64,000 bases of DNA from Desulfovibrio sp. Huiquan2017 (GTDB lineage: Bacteria; Desulfobacterota; Desulfovibrionia; Desulfovibrionales; Desulfovibrionaceae). Positions 15,389 through 24,433 of this stretch are shown here, piece after piece. Numbering within the stretch: the stretch's first letter is position 1; each line of letters begins with the position of its first letter. The notes beneath the pieces were generated by a model that had not been told where the DNA came from, made no database searches, and worked only from the letters and a program-made list of their open reading frames with translations. The stretch is from positions 203,582 through 267,581 of the forward strand of contig NZ_JAFMPN010000001.1 in the NCBI RefSeq assembly GCF_017351175.1, given 5' to 3'. The translations under genes and the position numbers were made by a program.

Positions 15389-16846
15389 CTAGTGACCGCC
15401 GCCCGCGAAGGTGACGGATATACCGTACAGGGTCTTGCCCGCATTGATGGCGAAGTTGAACAAGGGAGCCGGAATCATGCCGATTACCAACACAGCCGCG
15501 GCGAGCATGCCCGCTCCGGCCGAGGCGAACCAGCCGTTGTCGGGCGGGGCCACCTGGCTGGGCGTCTTCTCTTCGGTGAAGGCGTGCCGGAACAGGGCCA
15601 GGTAGTAATAGATGGCGATGGCCGAGTTGACCACCAAAGTGATGACCAGCCAGTTGTAGCCGTGGTCCCAGGCCGAGGTGATCAAGAAGAACTTGCCCAT
15701 GAATCCCATGGTCGGCGGCAGGCCGACCAGGGCAAACGCTCCGGCGGCCAGCGAGAACGCCAGGACCGGAGCCTTTTTGTACAGGCCGTTCAGATCGCTC
15801 AACTTGAGGTTGCGGCCGTCGGAGGCCACGCGGCTGACGATCCAGAATACGAGCAGGTTCATGACCAGGTAGGCCATGCCGTAAAAGGCGGCCGCGGCGA
15901 TCCCCTCGGGAGTGCCCGAAACCAAGCCGACCATGATGTAGCCGGCATGGGCCACGGACGAGAAACCGAGCAGGCGCTTGATGTCCGTCTGGGCCAAGGC
16001 CGACAGGTTGCCGAAGGTCATGGAACACGCACCGAGCACCGCCAGGATGGTGGTGATCTCCAGGCCGGGCTTGAGGAGCACGGCCAGGCGGCACAGGACC
16101 ACGATGGCGCCCATCTTGGGCATGGTCGCCACGAACGCCGCAGTCTCGTTGCTGGCGCCCTGATAGACGTCCGGGCACCAGAAGTGGAACGGGAACAGGG
16201 CCAGCTTGAAGAACATGCCGCCCAGGAAGAGCGACAGGCCGACAACGGCCATGGGCTGGTCGGCGAACGACCAGGACTTGTTCATGAGCTCGGCGATGTA
16301 GGTCGTATGCTGGGTGGCCATGATGTAGGACAGGCCGTACAGGGCCAGGGCCGTGGCGACCGCGCCGAACATGATGTACTTGATGCCCGCCTCGGCCGCG
16401 CCCTTGTCCTTGGCGCGCAGCGGAATGACCGCGTACATGGAATACGAGGCCAGCTCCAGGGCCAGGTAGATGGTGATCAGCTCCACGGAAGAAGCGAGCA
16501 GCATCAGGCCGAAGGTGGAGAAGCCGAGCAACATGTAATAATCGGCCCGCTTGCCCTCTTCAAGCGTCGGCTGACGCGAGGCGTTGAGCACGACCACGTA
16601 GAACCCGAAGGTAATGACGATCTTGAAGAACTGGGACATGAGGTCCACTTTGTAGACATCCCAGAACATGGTTCCGTGCAGGTGGAAGCCCGTGATGGTC
16701 ACGAAGAAGGCGGCGCAGGCACCAAAGGGCAACCACCGCTCAACGGGCGGTTTCCACTCCCTGGTACCCAGCGACTGGACCATGAGGGTCAGGACCAGGC
16801 AGAGGAAGAACAGTTCCGGGACAAGCGCAGTGATGTTGAAGTTCAC
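15389..16846 (-). CDS. nuoN: Complex I subunit N (antiporter-type)
   Basis: A 485-residue integral membrane subunit with 13-14 hydrophobic segments and the proton_antipo_M core. The motif FPFHFWCPDVYQGA and the following PKMGAIVVLC carry the broken-helix lysine and half-channel residues. LELASYSMYAVIPL near residue 130 holds the TM5 glutamate. It is the last gene of the operon, 12 bases after nuoM, and is followed by a strong terminator. Confidence 0.95.
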   Translation of the reverse strand: MNFNITALVPELFFLCLVLTLMVQSLGTREWKPPVERWLPFGACAAFFVTITGFHLHGTMFWDVYKVDLMSQFFKIVITFGFYVVVLNASRQPTLEEGKRADYYMLLGFSTFGLMLLASSVELITIYLALELASYSMYAVIPLRAKDKGAAEAGIKYIMFGAVATALALYGLSYIMATQHTTYIAELMNKSWSFADQPMAVVGLSLFLGGMFFKLALFPFHFWCPDVYQGASNETAAFVATMPKMGAIVVLCRLAVLLKPGLEITTILAVLGACSMTFGNLSALAQTDIKRLLGFSSVAHAGYIMVGLVSGTPEGIAAAAFYGMAYLVMNLLVFWIVSRVASDGRNLKLSDLNGLYKKAPVLAFSLAAGAFALVGLPPTMGFMGKFFLITSAWDHGYNWLVITLVVNSAIAIYYYLALFRHAFTEEKTPSQVAPPDNGWFASAGAGMLAAAVLVIGMIPAPLFNFAINAGKTLYGISVTFAGGGH

Positions 16847-16858
16847 GTCGTTAGCCCC

Positions 16859-18391
16859 CTATTCCTTTTCCGCCAGCAGACCCAAGACGTCTGCGGCGGC
16901 TGTTTGCATGGGCTGTTCGGTTTCGACGACAGCGACCTTGCGCTTGTCGAAGTCATTGAGCAGCTTGTCGACCGACGGGTCGATGATATTGAAGAACGGC
17001 GCGGGCGCCAAACCGATCCAGAGCACGAACACGGCCGGGATGGTCAGGTAGATCCACTCGCGGGCATTGAGGTCGCGCCAGGTCTTGGCGGAACTGGGCT
17101 TGCCCCAAGCCATCTTCAAGGAAACGCGGAACATGTAGGCCGCGCCCAGCAGCGCGCCGGGAACCAGGAACATGCCGATGAACGGCGACACCTGGAAGGC
17201 GCCGATGAAGACCAGAATTTCGCCCACGAACCCGTTGGTTCCGGGGAACCCGAGGGAGGCCAGCGCCATGAGGCCCCAGAAGAACATGAAGGCGGGCATG
17301 TATTTGCCCAATCCCAGGTTCTTCGAGATCTCGCGGCTATGGCTCCGCTCGTAGACAGCGCCGATCATCATGAACAGCGCGCCGGTGACGATGCCGTGGT
17401 TGAGCATCTGGAAGAGCGCGCCTTCCACGCCACGCTGGTCGAACAGGAAGATGCCGAGCGTCACGAAGCCCATGTGACCCACCGAGGAGTAGGCGACCAA
17501 CTTCTTGATGTCGGACTGTCCGAGGGCGATGGCTCCGCCGTACAGGATGGACGCGATGGAGATGGCGATCATCATGGGGGCGAAGTACTGGGAGGCCGCC
17601 GGGGTCAACGGCAGGCAGAAGCGCAGGAACCCGTAGGTACCCATCTTCAGCAGCACGGCCGCCAGGATGACGGAACCGGCCGAAGGCGCCTGCACATGGG
17701 CCGCGGGCAGCCAAGTGTGGAACGGGAACATGGGAACCTTGATGGCAAAGGCGAGCGCCATGGCCAGGAAGGCCCAGAACTGGAAGCGGAAGCTGAAGTT
17801 CATCTGCATCAGATCCGGGATGGAGAAGGTCCCGCCCGTGATCCGGAAGGCCACGATGGCCGCCAGGAGCAGAGTGGACCCCGCCAGGGTGTACAGGAAG
17901 AACTTGAGCGACGCGTACTTGCGGTCGTCGCCGCCCCAGACCGCGATGAGCAGGTACATGGGGATAAGCATGGCTTCCCAGAAGACATAGAACAGGACCA
18001 GGTCGAGTGCGCAAAACACGCCGAGCACCGCCGAGGTCATGAACAGCAGGCAGAAGTGGAATTCCTTCTCCCGCTTGCCGATGTAGGTCCAGGAGCACAT
18101 GACGCACAGCGGCAGGACCGCAATGGTCAGAAGGACCATAAGTATGCTGATCCCGTCGATGCCGAGATAGTACTGAAGGCCCCATTGGTGGACCCAGTCG
18201 ATTTTCTCGACGAACTGGAAGTCAGCGTTCAGTTTGAAGCCCATGAGCGGCACAGCAAGCAGACATTCGATGAGGGACACCGCCATGGTGTAGTACCTCA
18301 CCACCTGCGGAGCCCGCAGGAAGAAGAGTCCGCACGCCGCAATGAGCGGGAATGCGATCAATATCGTGAGTACCGGATATCCGAAGTCCAA
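16859..18391 (-). CDS. nuoM: Complex I subunit M (antiporter-type)
   Basis: A 510-residue membrane subunit. FWEAMLIPMYLLIAVWGG holds the TM5 glutamate and MFPFHTWLPAAHVQAP with LLKMGTYGFLRF the TM7-8 region of proton channels. FGF-like GFPGTNGFVGEIL is the usual late helix motif. It lies 26 bases after the preceding antiporter-like gene in the same operon. Role: one of the proton or sodium translocating modules of the membrane arm. Confidence 0.96.
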   Translation of the reverse strand: MDFGYPVLTILIAFPLIAACGLFFLRAPQVVRYYTMAVSLIECLLAVPLMGFKLNADFQFVEKIDWVHQWGLQYYLGIDGISILMVLLTIAVLPLCVMCSWTYIGKREKEFHFCLLFMTSAVLGVFCALDLVLFYVFWEAMLIPMYLLIAVWGGDDRKYASLKFFLYTLAGSTLLLAAIVAFRITGGTFSIPDLMQMNFSFRFQFWAFLAMALAFAIKVPMFPFHTWLPAAHVQAPSAGSVILAAVLLKMGTYGFLRFCLPLTPAASQYFAPMMIAISIASILYGGAIALGQSDIKKLVAYSSVGHMGFVTLGIFLFDQRGVEGALFQMLNHGIVTGALFMMIGAVYERSHSREISKNLGLGKYMPAFMFFWGLMALASLGFPGTNGFVGEILVFIGAFQVSPFIGMFLVPGALLGAAYMFRVSLKMAWGKPSSAKTWRDLNAREWIYLTIPAVFVLWIGLAPAPFFNIIDPSVDKLLNDFDKRKVAVVETEQPMQTAAADVLGLLAEKE

Positions 18392-18417
18392 AATGAGCTC
18401 TCCTTAGATTGTCCGGC

Positions 18418-20217
18418 TTAGCCGAAGTACCAAACCAGGGCAAAGATGCCCAAGCCGAGAACGGCGGCCATCGCCAGGTAGTCCTGCAGGTTGGCCGTTT
18501 GGGCCTTGGCCCCCAGCCTGCCGAGATTCCTGACGGTGTAGGCGCTGCCGTCCACCACTGTGTCGATGCCCTTCTTGTCGAACCAAGAAGTGCCTCTGCC
18601 CATGCCGATGAGACCCCGCAGGCCGACGGTCCGGTAGACCTCGGTCCAGACGTCGTCAACCTTGGACGCGGGCCAGCATATGGCGCGCATGGTCACCCTG
18701 CCGATGAGGCGGTAGAACCAGTCGAAGTCCAGGTTGAGCGCCTTGTGCGGCGTAATGATGTAGCGGGTCAGGTAGAAGGCCAGGCCGGAGAAGCCGAGCA
18801 ACAGACCCGAGTTGATGACCTTGTCGATGGTCCAAGGCTGGAAGGCGTGTCCTTCCACCGCCATGGGCAGGTACTTATAGAGCATATGCGGGTAAACGCC
18901 CTGCGCGATGCACAACAGGCCGCACAGCGCCATGCCCACGTACATGTTGACGGGCAGCGGCTTGACCTCGCCCTCGTATTCCTTTTTACGCCCCCAGAAC
19001 GCGAAGTATGGGAGCTTGATGCCCACCGATATGAACGTACCGACCGCGGCGATCTCCATGCCCAGGGCAAGGAGGGTGCGATGGTGTTCGGCGGCGCCCG
19101 CAATGGTCATCGTCTTCGAGATGAAGCCGTTGAACAGCGGCATGCCGGAGATGGACAGGGCCGCGACCATGTACCAGACCATGACCCAGGGCAGCTTGGT
19201 GGCCAGGCCGCCGAGCTCATCCAGCTTGGCCGTGCCGACCGAGTACAGGATCGCGCCGGTGCCCATGAAGAGCAGCCCCTTGTAGAGGATGTGCGCGTAG
19301 GCATGGGCCACGGCGCCGTTGATGGTCATGGCCGTGCCGATGCCGATGCCCGCGACCATGTATCCCACCTGGGAGACGATGTGGTAGGACAGGATGCGCC
19401 GGGCGTTGTTCTCAATGCACGCGAAGAGCACGCCGTAGACCGCCATGACGGTTCCGGCGATGGCCAGGACCTCCCAGCCCGCAAAGCCGCGGCAGAGCAC
19501 ATAGACCGCAGTCTTGGTGGTGAAGGCGCACATGTATACCGCACCGGCCACGGAGGCCCGAGGGTAGGCGTCGGGCAGCCAGGCGTGCAGGGGCACGACG
19601 GCGGCGTTGACGCAGAAGCCGGTCAGGATCAGCCAGTCGTACAGCTGGGCCTCGGCCGGGTTGACCAGGTCAAAGGCGAAACCGCCCGTGGCCTTGTATT
19701 TGAGCAGCAGGCCGGCCAGCAGGAACAGGCCGCCCACGGTGTGATACAGGAAGTAGCGGAAACCGGCTCCAACGGACTCCGTGGTTCTGGCCTGCCAGAT
19801 CAGGAAGGTCGAGCCGATGGACATCAACTCCCAGAACAGGAAGACCGTCAGCAGGTCGCCCGCGAACACGCAGCCGAAACCGCCCGCCACGTAGAGCGAG
19901 GCGCAGACATAGTGTCCCTTGTCCTCCACGTGCATGCCGTAGATGCAGCCGATAAAGGAGATGATGGCGAAGACCTGGCCGAAGACGATGGACAGCTTGT
20001 CCACACGCCCGAAGATCAGGGCCTGATCAAGGTAATGCAGTTGACCGTAGGCGCCCGCCTCCACCGTGAAGATGGAATAGAGGGCGATAAGCGGCGCGAG
20101 GATCGCCAGGGCGCCCCGCAAGGATTTGCTCTTCCACAGGCTCGCGGGCACGAACGGCACCAGCAGAGCGAGGAGAAGAAAGCCCGCAGCGGGGTGGATA
20201 AAAACATCAGTCCCCAT
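18418..20217 (-). CDS. NuoL/MrpD-like antiporter subunit with C-terminal extension
   Basis: A 599-residue membrane protein of the proton_antipo_M family, standing in the position of NuoL. LFWELMSIGSTFLIW has the TM5 glutamate; VVPLHAWLPDAYPRASVAGA and AFTTKTAVYVL the TM7-8 channel. About 100 residues beyond the core include a late hydrophobic stretch and a terminal helix AMAAVLGLGIFALVWYFG, which could play the part of the long lateral helix of NuoL. It overlaps the upstream small gene by 11 bases, which means translational coupling. In databases such genes are often labelled 'Na+/H+ antiporter subunit D'. Which ion it moves cannot be decided here. Confidence 0.88.
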   Translation of the reverse strand: MGTDVFIHPAAGFLLLALLVPFVPASLWKSKSLRGALAILAPLIALYSIFTVEAGAYGQLHYLDQALIFGRVDKLSIVFGQVFAIISFIGCIYGMHVEDKGHYVCASLYVAGGFGCVFAGDLLTVFLFWELMSIGSTFLIWQARTTESVGAGFRYFLYHTVGGLFLLAGLLLKYKATGGFAFDLVNPAEAQLYDWLILTGFCVNAAVVPLHAWLPDAYPRASVAGAVYMCAFTTKTAVYVLCRGFAGWEVLAIAGTVMAVYGVLFACIENNARRILSYHIVSQVGYMVAGIGIGTAMTINGAVAHAYAHILYKGLLFMGTGAILYSVGTAKLDELGGLATKLPWVMVWYMVAALSISGMPLFNGFISKTMTIAGAAEHHRTLLALGMEIAAVGTFISVGIKLPYFAFWGRKKEYEGEVKPLPVNMYVGMALCGLLCIAQGVYPHMLYKYLPMAVEGHAFQPWTIDKVINSGLLLGFSGLAFYLTRYIITPHKALNLDFDWFYRLIGRVTMRAICWPASKVDDVWTEVYRTVGLRGLIGMGRGTSWFDKKGIDTVVDGSAYTVRNLGRLGAKAQTANLQDYLAMAAVLGLGIFALVWYFG

Positions 20218-20470
20218 AGTAGTCCTCCTTGCGGGCGATGAACGGCTGGACGATCTTCTTCATGATAATGACCATGGCCAGCCCGACGACAAGGCCGAAT
20301 CCGGCCCAGAACCCGGGGTACCCGTCGAAACCGAAGTGCGGGTGGTGCGTGACGAACGGGATGTTGAGCAGCACGAGCACGCCCAACACGACGAAGAAGA
20401 TGGTCCTCCACGTCTTCCAGTTGTCTCTCCATTTGGCGAGAAGCTCGCCCAATCCTTTCTGTTGACTCAT
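20207..20470 (-). CDS. Small two-helix membrane protein of the complex I operon
   Basis: An 87-residue protein with two hydrophobic helices (about 22-40 and 53-72), a basic, tryptophan-rich N-terminus (KWRDNWKTWRT) and an acidic end (RKEDYYGD). A HHPHFGFDGYPGFWAGFG loop joins the helices. It is placed between the two extra antiporter-type subunits, 10 bases after one and overlapping the other by 11 bases. I do not recognise it as a standard Nuo subunit. Its size is near that of MrpF/MrpE-like small subunits, but I see no clear match. It may be a structural accessory of the membrane arm. Confidence 0.85.
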   Translation of the reverse strand: MSQQKGLGELLAKWRDNWKTWRTIFFVVLGVLVLLNIPFVTHHPHFGFDGYPGFWAGFGLVVGLAMVIIMKKIVQPFIARKEDYYGD

Positions 20471-20480
20471 ATATACCCCC

Positions 20481-22028
20481 CTAGAACTTGCCGAACGCGT
20501 TGACGAAGTTCAGGAATGTCTGCGGATACAGACCCAGGAACACCGAGATGAATGCTGTGATGCACAGCGGAATGACCATGGTCATGGACGGCTCGTTGTA
20601 CTGGCCGATGTTGGCCTCCGGACGGGGCTTCTTGAAGAAGGCCCGGTAGGTGATGGGAACGAAGTAGCCCGCGTTGAGCGCCGTTGACAGAAGCAACGCG
20701 CACAACAGCGGCCACTGGTGCGCATCGAGCGTGCCGTTGACCAGATACCATTTGGAAACGAAGCCGCAGACCGGCGGCATGCCGATCATGGACAGGGAGG
20801 CGATGCCGAACGCCCCGAAGGTGAACGGCATACGGCGGCCCAGGCCGTCCATGAGACTGATCTTCTTCAGGTGGCAGGCGACGTAGATGGCGCCCGCGGC
20901 CATGAAGAGCGTGATCTTGGAGAAGGCGTGGTGGGCGATGTGCATGACGCCGCCCTGTACCGCCGAGTCCACCAGCATGGTCACGCCGATGACGACGTAG
21001 GAGAGCTGGGCCACGGTCGAATAGGCGAGCCGCGCCTTGATGTCGTCCTTGGTCAGGGCGATGAACGAGGCCACCGTCAGCGTGAAGGCCGCGATGTAGG
21101 CGGTGCCCATGCCCATACTAAGGTCGCCGAGCCAGGTGCCGGGCGAACCGATGTAGATCTGGCTCATGGTCAGGGCCGCGGCGGTCTTGGTCCCGAAGGC
21201 CGAGAGCACTATGCGGCTGACGCAGAAGACGCCCGCCTTGACGACCGCCACAGCATGCAGCAGGGCCGAGACCGGGGTGGGCGCGACCATGGCCGACGGG
21301 AGCCAGTTGTGGAACGGCATGAGAGCCGCCTTGCCGATGCCGAGGATGAACAGCCAGTAGGTGAGAGTCACCAGTCTGGGATGCGCGGCGATGACCTGGG
21401 CGGAGAACATACCGTGTTGGATGTCGGTCAGATTGAAGTCGAGATTGCCGACCAGCACGTAGGTCAGGACCATGGCGGGCAGGAGGAAGAGCTTGGAGGT
21501 ACCCATCAGGTAGACGATGTACTTCCGGGCGCCGACCTTGGCCTCCGCGTCCTCATGGTGGTAGACCAGCGGATAGGTGAACACGGTAATGATCTCGTAG
21601 AAGAGATAGAGCGTGAACACGTTGGCCGACAGGGCCACGCCCACGGCGCCGAAAATGGCCACCGCGAAGCAGACGTAGTACCGGGTCTGCGCGTGCTCGT
21701 TGAGCCCGCGCATGTAGCCGACGTTGTAGCTCGTCACCAGAAACCAGAGGAACGGGGCGATCAGGGCGAAGACCATGGACAGCCCGTCCACGGCAAAGGC
21801 GATGTTGATGCCCGGCAGGATGGTGGTTACGTGATAATAGAGGACCTGTCCGGAGAGGACCTTCGGCGCCATCCAGAGCACCGAAGTGAAGGTCAGGAAC
21901 GCACCGATGAAGCTGATCGCCTCCCGCCGGTTCTCATCCCCCCGACAGAGATAGATGAAAAGCGGCGTGAGGAGCGTGAACACCACCGGCAGAAGAATTG
22001 GACTATATGTCGTTACACCTTCCATCAT
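20481..22028 (-). CDS. MrpD/NuoN-like antiporter subunit of complex I
   Basis: A 515-residue membrane protein of the proton_antipo_M family. FYEIITVFTYPLVYH has the TM5 glutamate, GIGKAALMPFHNWLPSAMVAPTP and HAVAVVKAGVF the TM7-8 lysine region. About 14 helices are visible. It is closest in style to MrpD, the antiporter subunit that shares ancestry with NuoL/M/N. It follows nuoK by two bases. With 18418-20217, nuoM and nuoN it makes four antiporter-type subunits in one operon, one more than the standard three. Confidence 0.9.
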   Translation of the reverse strand: MMEGVTTYSPILLPVVFTLLTPLFIYLCRGDENRREAISFIGAFLTFTSVLWMAPKVLSGQVLYYHVTTILPGINIAFAVDGLSMVFALIAPFLWFLVTSYNVGYMRGLNEHAQTRYYVCFAVAIFGAVGVALSANVFTLYLFYEIITVFTYPLVYHHEDAEAKVGARKYIVYLMGTSKLFLLPAMVLTYVLVGNLDFNLTDIQHGMFSAQVIAAHPRLVTLTYWLFILGIGKAALMPFHNWLPSAMVAPTPVSALLHAVAVVKAGVFCVSRIVLSAFGTKTAAALTMSQIYIGSPGTWLGDLSMGMGTAYIAAFTLTVASFIALTKDDIKARLAYSTVAQLSYVVIGVTMLVDSAVQGGVMHIAHHAFSKITLFMAAGAIYVACHLKKISLMDGLGRRMPFTFGAFGIASLSMIGMPPVCGFVSKWYLVNGTLDAHQWPLLCALLLSTALNAGYFVPITYRAFFKKPRPEANIGQYNEPSMTMVIPLCITAFISVFLGLYPQTFLNFVNAFGKF

Positions 22029-22030
22029 AG

Positions 22031-22339
22031 CTATTCCTTCAGGGTAGTGATGTCACTGGATTTGGCGGATTTGAAACGCCGCGCAACCACCACGATCATG
22101 GCCAGGACCAGCGTGGCTTCGGCTGCGGCCAGCCCCATGACGAACAGGGTGCCGAGTTGCCCCATGACCGCGCTGAAGTCGGTCAACTGCGCGGCCGCCA
22201 CCATGGACAGCCCTGCGCCGTTGAGCATCAGCTCCACCGAGATCAGCATGCCGACGAGGCTCCGGCGCTGGGTCAGGCCAAACAGGCCCGCGCACAGGAG
22301 GATCAGGGCGACGAGTTGGAATAAGGTCAATGCGCTCAT
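22031..22339 (-). CDS. nuoK: Complex I subunit K
   Basis: A 102-residue, three-helix subunit of the membrane arm. GLTQRRSLVGMLISVELMLNG holds the conserved membrane glutamate and MGLAAAEATLVLAMIV the second one; both are the coupling residues of the NuoK/MrpC family. Its ATG overlaps the nuoJ stop (TAATG), a typical translationally coupled arrangement. Confidence 0.96.
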   Translation of the reverse strand: MSALTLFQLVALILLCAGLFGLTQRRSLVGMLISVELMLNGAGLSMVAAAQLTDFSAVMGQLGTLFVMGLAAAEATLVLAMIVVVARRFKSAKSSDITTLKE

Positions 22340-22848
22340 TATTTCTTCCCCCTCTTTTCCCAGACCAACAGGACGGCGCCGGACATGGCGACCATCAGGA
22401 TGACCGAGATCAATTCGAAGGGCAGGAAGTAGGATCCGAGCAACCCTTCACCGAGCTGCTTGATGGGCACTTCCACGGGCACGGCCACGGATGCTGCGGG
22501 CCGGGTCATGATCATCCAGCCCAGCAGGGCCGCCGGGGTCATGGTGGCCGCCAGGCCGAAGATGTAGCGCTTCATGGGCGCCTTGTCGGCCTCGTCGCCG
22601 CCCTGCTCCGCCCGGGTCAGCATGACCGCGAAGAAGATCAGGACGCTGACCGCGCCGACGTAGATGAGCAATTGCATGAAGGCCATGAAGGGCGTGGCCA
22701 ACAGCAGGTACATCCCGGCCACGCCGACCAGCGTGGTGATCAGCCCGATCAGGGCGCGCACCAGGCTGCTGCTCGACACGGCGAGGACGGCCCCGCCAAG
22801 AATGACGAGCGTGTACACGCCGAATGCTATTTTTGCCAAGACTTCCAT
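22339..22848 (-). CDS. nuoJ: Complex I subunit J
   Basis: A 169-residue membrane subunit with five helices. MQLLIYVGAVSVLIFFAVML is the conserved TM3 segment involved in coupling. The start at 22848 lies one base after the nuoI stop and uses a GGAGGC site inside the end of nuoI; an open frame further upstream is only Arg-rich shadow. It overlaps nuoK by one base. Confidence 0.95.
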   Translation of the reverse strand: MEVLAKIAFGVYTLVILGGAVLAVSSSSLVRALIGLITTLVGVAGMYLLLATPFMAFMQLLIYVGAVSVLIFFAVMLTRAEQGGDEADKAPMKRYIFGLAATMTPAALLGWMIMTRPAASVAVPVEVPIKQLGEGLLGSYFLPFELISVILMVAMSGAVLLVWEKRGKK

Positions 22849-22849
22849 A

Positions 22850-23437
22850 TTACGCCTCCTTCTCCGCCGCGGCCGCAACAGCCTCGGTCTTGTGGACAGG
22901 CGCGGAGAGTTCCGTGGCCTGTGCCTTGAGCCGGGCGAGAAGATCGAGTTTCATCTCTTTCCTGGAAGTCGCCACCCAATAGATGTCATTGGAGAATCTC
23001 AGCGACTTGGCCGGACAGTTTTCGATGCAGGTGCCGCACAGCGAGCACAGGCTGTAGTCATAGATGAACTTGGCCGGATTCTTGGGGGCCTTGGGCTTGG
23101 CGACCTTTTCCCCCGCTTCCTCGGCCGCCTTCATGGCCGCCTCCTCCGCAGCAGTGGGCTTGGGAGGCTTCGACTTGACCACGGTCAGGCATTTGCTCGG
23201 GCAGTTGGTCACGCACATCATGCAGGAGATGCATTTGGGCATGGCCGGGTCCTTGGACTTGCCGATGAGTTCGACATGCCCGCCGTATGTACGCAGGTTC
23301 TCGTCGTCGAGGACTTCTCGCGGATAATGGACCGTGATCAGGGGCTTGCAGAAGTACTTGCCCGTGATCTTGAGTCCGACGATCAGGCTCCAGCAATCGA
23401 GAATCGGCTGAATGACGTTTTCCTTGAATTTACCCAT
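22850..23437 (-). CDS. nuoI: Complex I subunit I (two [4Fe-4S] clusters)
   Basis: A 195-residue peripheral-arm protein with clusters N6a and N6b. Cys sets are C69-x2-C72-x2-C75-x3-C79 and C131-x2-C134-x2-C137-x3-C141. Between them about residues 88-123 is a Lys/Ala/Glu/Pro-rich insert that makes the inter-cluster linker clearly longer than in E. coli NuoI. It delivers electrons to NuoB. It lies 12 bases after nuoH. Confidence 0.95.
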   Translation of the reverse strand: MGKFKENVIQPILDCWSLIVGLKITGKYFCKPLITVHYPREVLDDENLRTYGGHVELIGKSKDPAMPKCISCMMCVTNCPSKCLTVVKSKPPKPTAAEEAAMKAAEEAGEKVAKPKAPKNPAKFIYDYSLCSLCGTCIENCPAKSLRFSNDIYWVATSRKEMKLDLLARLKAQATELSAPVHKTEAVAAAAEKEA

Positions 23438-23449
23438 ATCTCTCTACCC

Positions 23450-24424
23450 CTACAACTTCATGATCAGCGCGGTGGCCAACAGGTTGAACGTGGCCAGCGG
23501 CAACAACCATTTCCAGTTGATGTTCAGCAGCTGGTCGAAGCGCACGCGAGGGAAGGTCCACCGCGCCCATATCATGAAGGACAACAGGGCGAAGGTCTTG
23601 AGGATCATCCACCACCAACCGTCAACGCCGGGGAACGGGCCGTGATAGCCGCCCAGGAACAGAACGGAGCAGACGGAGCACATGACCACCATGTAGCCGT
23701 ATTCGGCCAGGAAGAAGAGGCCGAAGCCCATGGCCGAATACTCGGTGTGGAAACCGGCGGTCAGTTCGGACTCGGCCTCGGCCAGGTCGAACGGCGCGCG
23801 GTTGGTTTCGCCGAACATGGCCACCAGGAAGATCAGGAAGGCCAGAGGCTGTTTGAAGATGTACCAGTTCCAGATGTACCCGGCCTGCAGGTTGGTGATC
23901 TCCGTCAAGTTCAGGGTGCCGGTCATAAAGGAAATAGCCAGCACCGTCAGAAGCAGCGGAATCTCGTAAGCCACGGTCTGGGACACGGCGCGGGCCGCAC
24001 CCAGCAGACCCCATTTATTATTGGAGGACCAACCCGCCAGGATAACGGCCAAGGCGCTGAAGCTGGAAAAGGCCAGGATCAGCAGCAGGCCGAGGTTGAC
24101 TTCCATGCCCGTCAGGATCGGGCCGTAAGGGATGGGCATGTAGAGCAGCATCACCGGGATCATGGACAGGAGCGGGGCCAGCCAATACAAGACCGCGTCC
24201 GCGTTATCCGGGGTGAGGAGCTGTTTGCCCATAAGCTTCAGGCCGTCGATAAGCGGCTGGAGGATACCATGCGGACCGACCTCGAAGGGACCGGGCCGGC
24301 GCTGGATGTGGCCGGCGAACTTGCGTTCGCAGTAGACCCACACCAGGGCGTTGAGGCCCAGCCATATCATGGCCGCAATGACCGCGATAACCAGGGGAAT
24401 CAGGTGTTGTAAGAATGCGTTCAT
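23450..24424 (-). CDS. nuoH: Complex I subunit H
   Basis: A 324-residue membrane subunit that forms the quinone entry chamber at the junction of the two arms. VYCERKFAGHIQRRPGPFEVGPHGILQPLIDGLKL is cut here to key words: the GPNRVGP-like loop reads RPGPFEVGP. FGETNRAPFDLAEAESELTAG carries the charged loop and membrane glutamates expected for the quinone channel. It is 9 bases after nuoD. Confidence 0.95.
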   Translation of the reverse strand: MNAFLQHLIPLVIAVIAAMIWLGLNALVWVYCERKFAGHIQRRPGPFEVGPHGILQPLIDGLKLMGKQLLTPDNADAVLYWLAPLLSMIPVMLLYMPIPYGPILTGMEVNLGLLLILAFSSFSALAVILAGWSSNNKWGLLGAARAVSQTVAYEIPLLLTVLAISFMTGTLNLTEITNLQAGYIWNWYIFKQPLAFLIFLVAMFGETNRAPFDLAEAESELTAGFHTEYSAMGFGLFFLAEYGYMVVMCSVCSVLFLGGYHGPFPGVDGWWWMILKTFALLSFMIWARWTFPRVRFDQLLNINWKWLLPLATFNLLATALIMKL

Positions 24425-24433
24425 GAATTACAC

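Noticed and set aside
15377-18421. A very long open frame on the plus strand opposite nuoM and nuoN
   Set aside because: It is the complement of well-conserved complex I genes, rich in Gly/His/Arg, with no domain and no ribosome site. High GC content gives such shadows.
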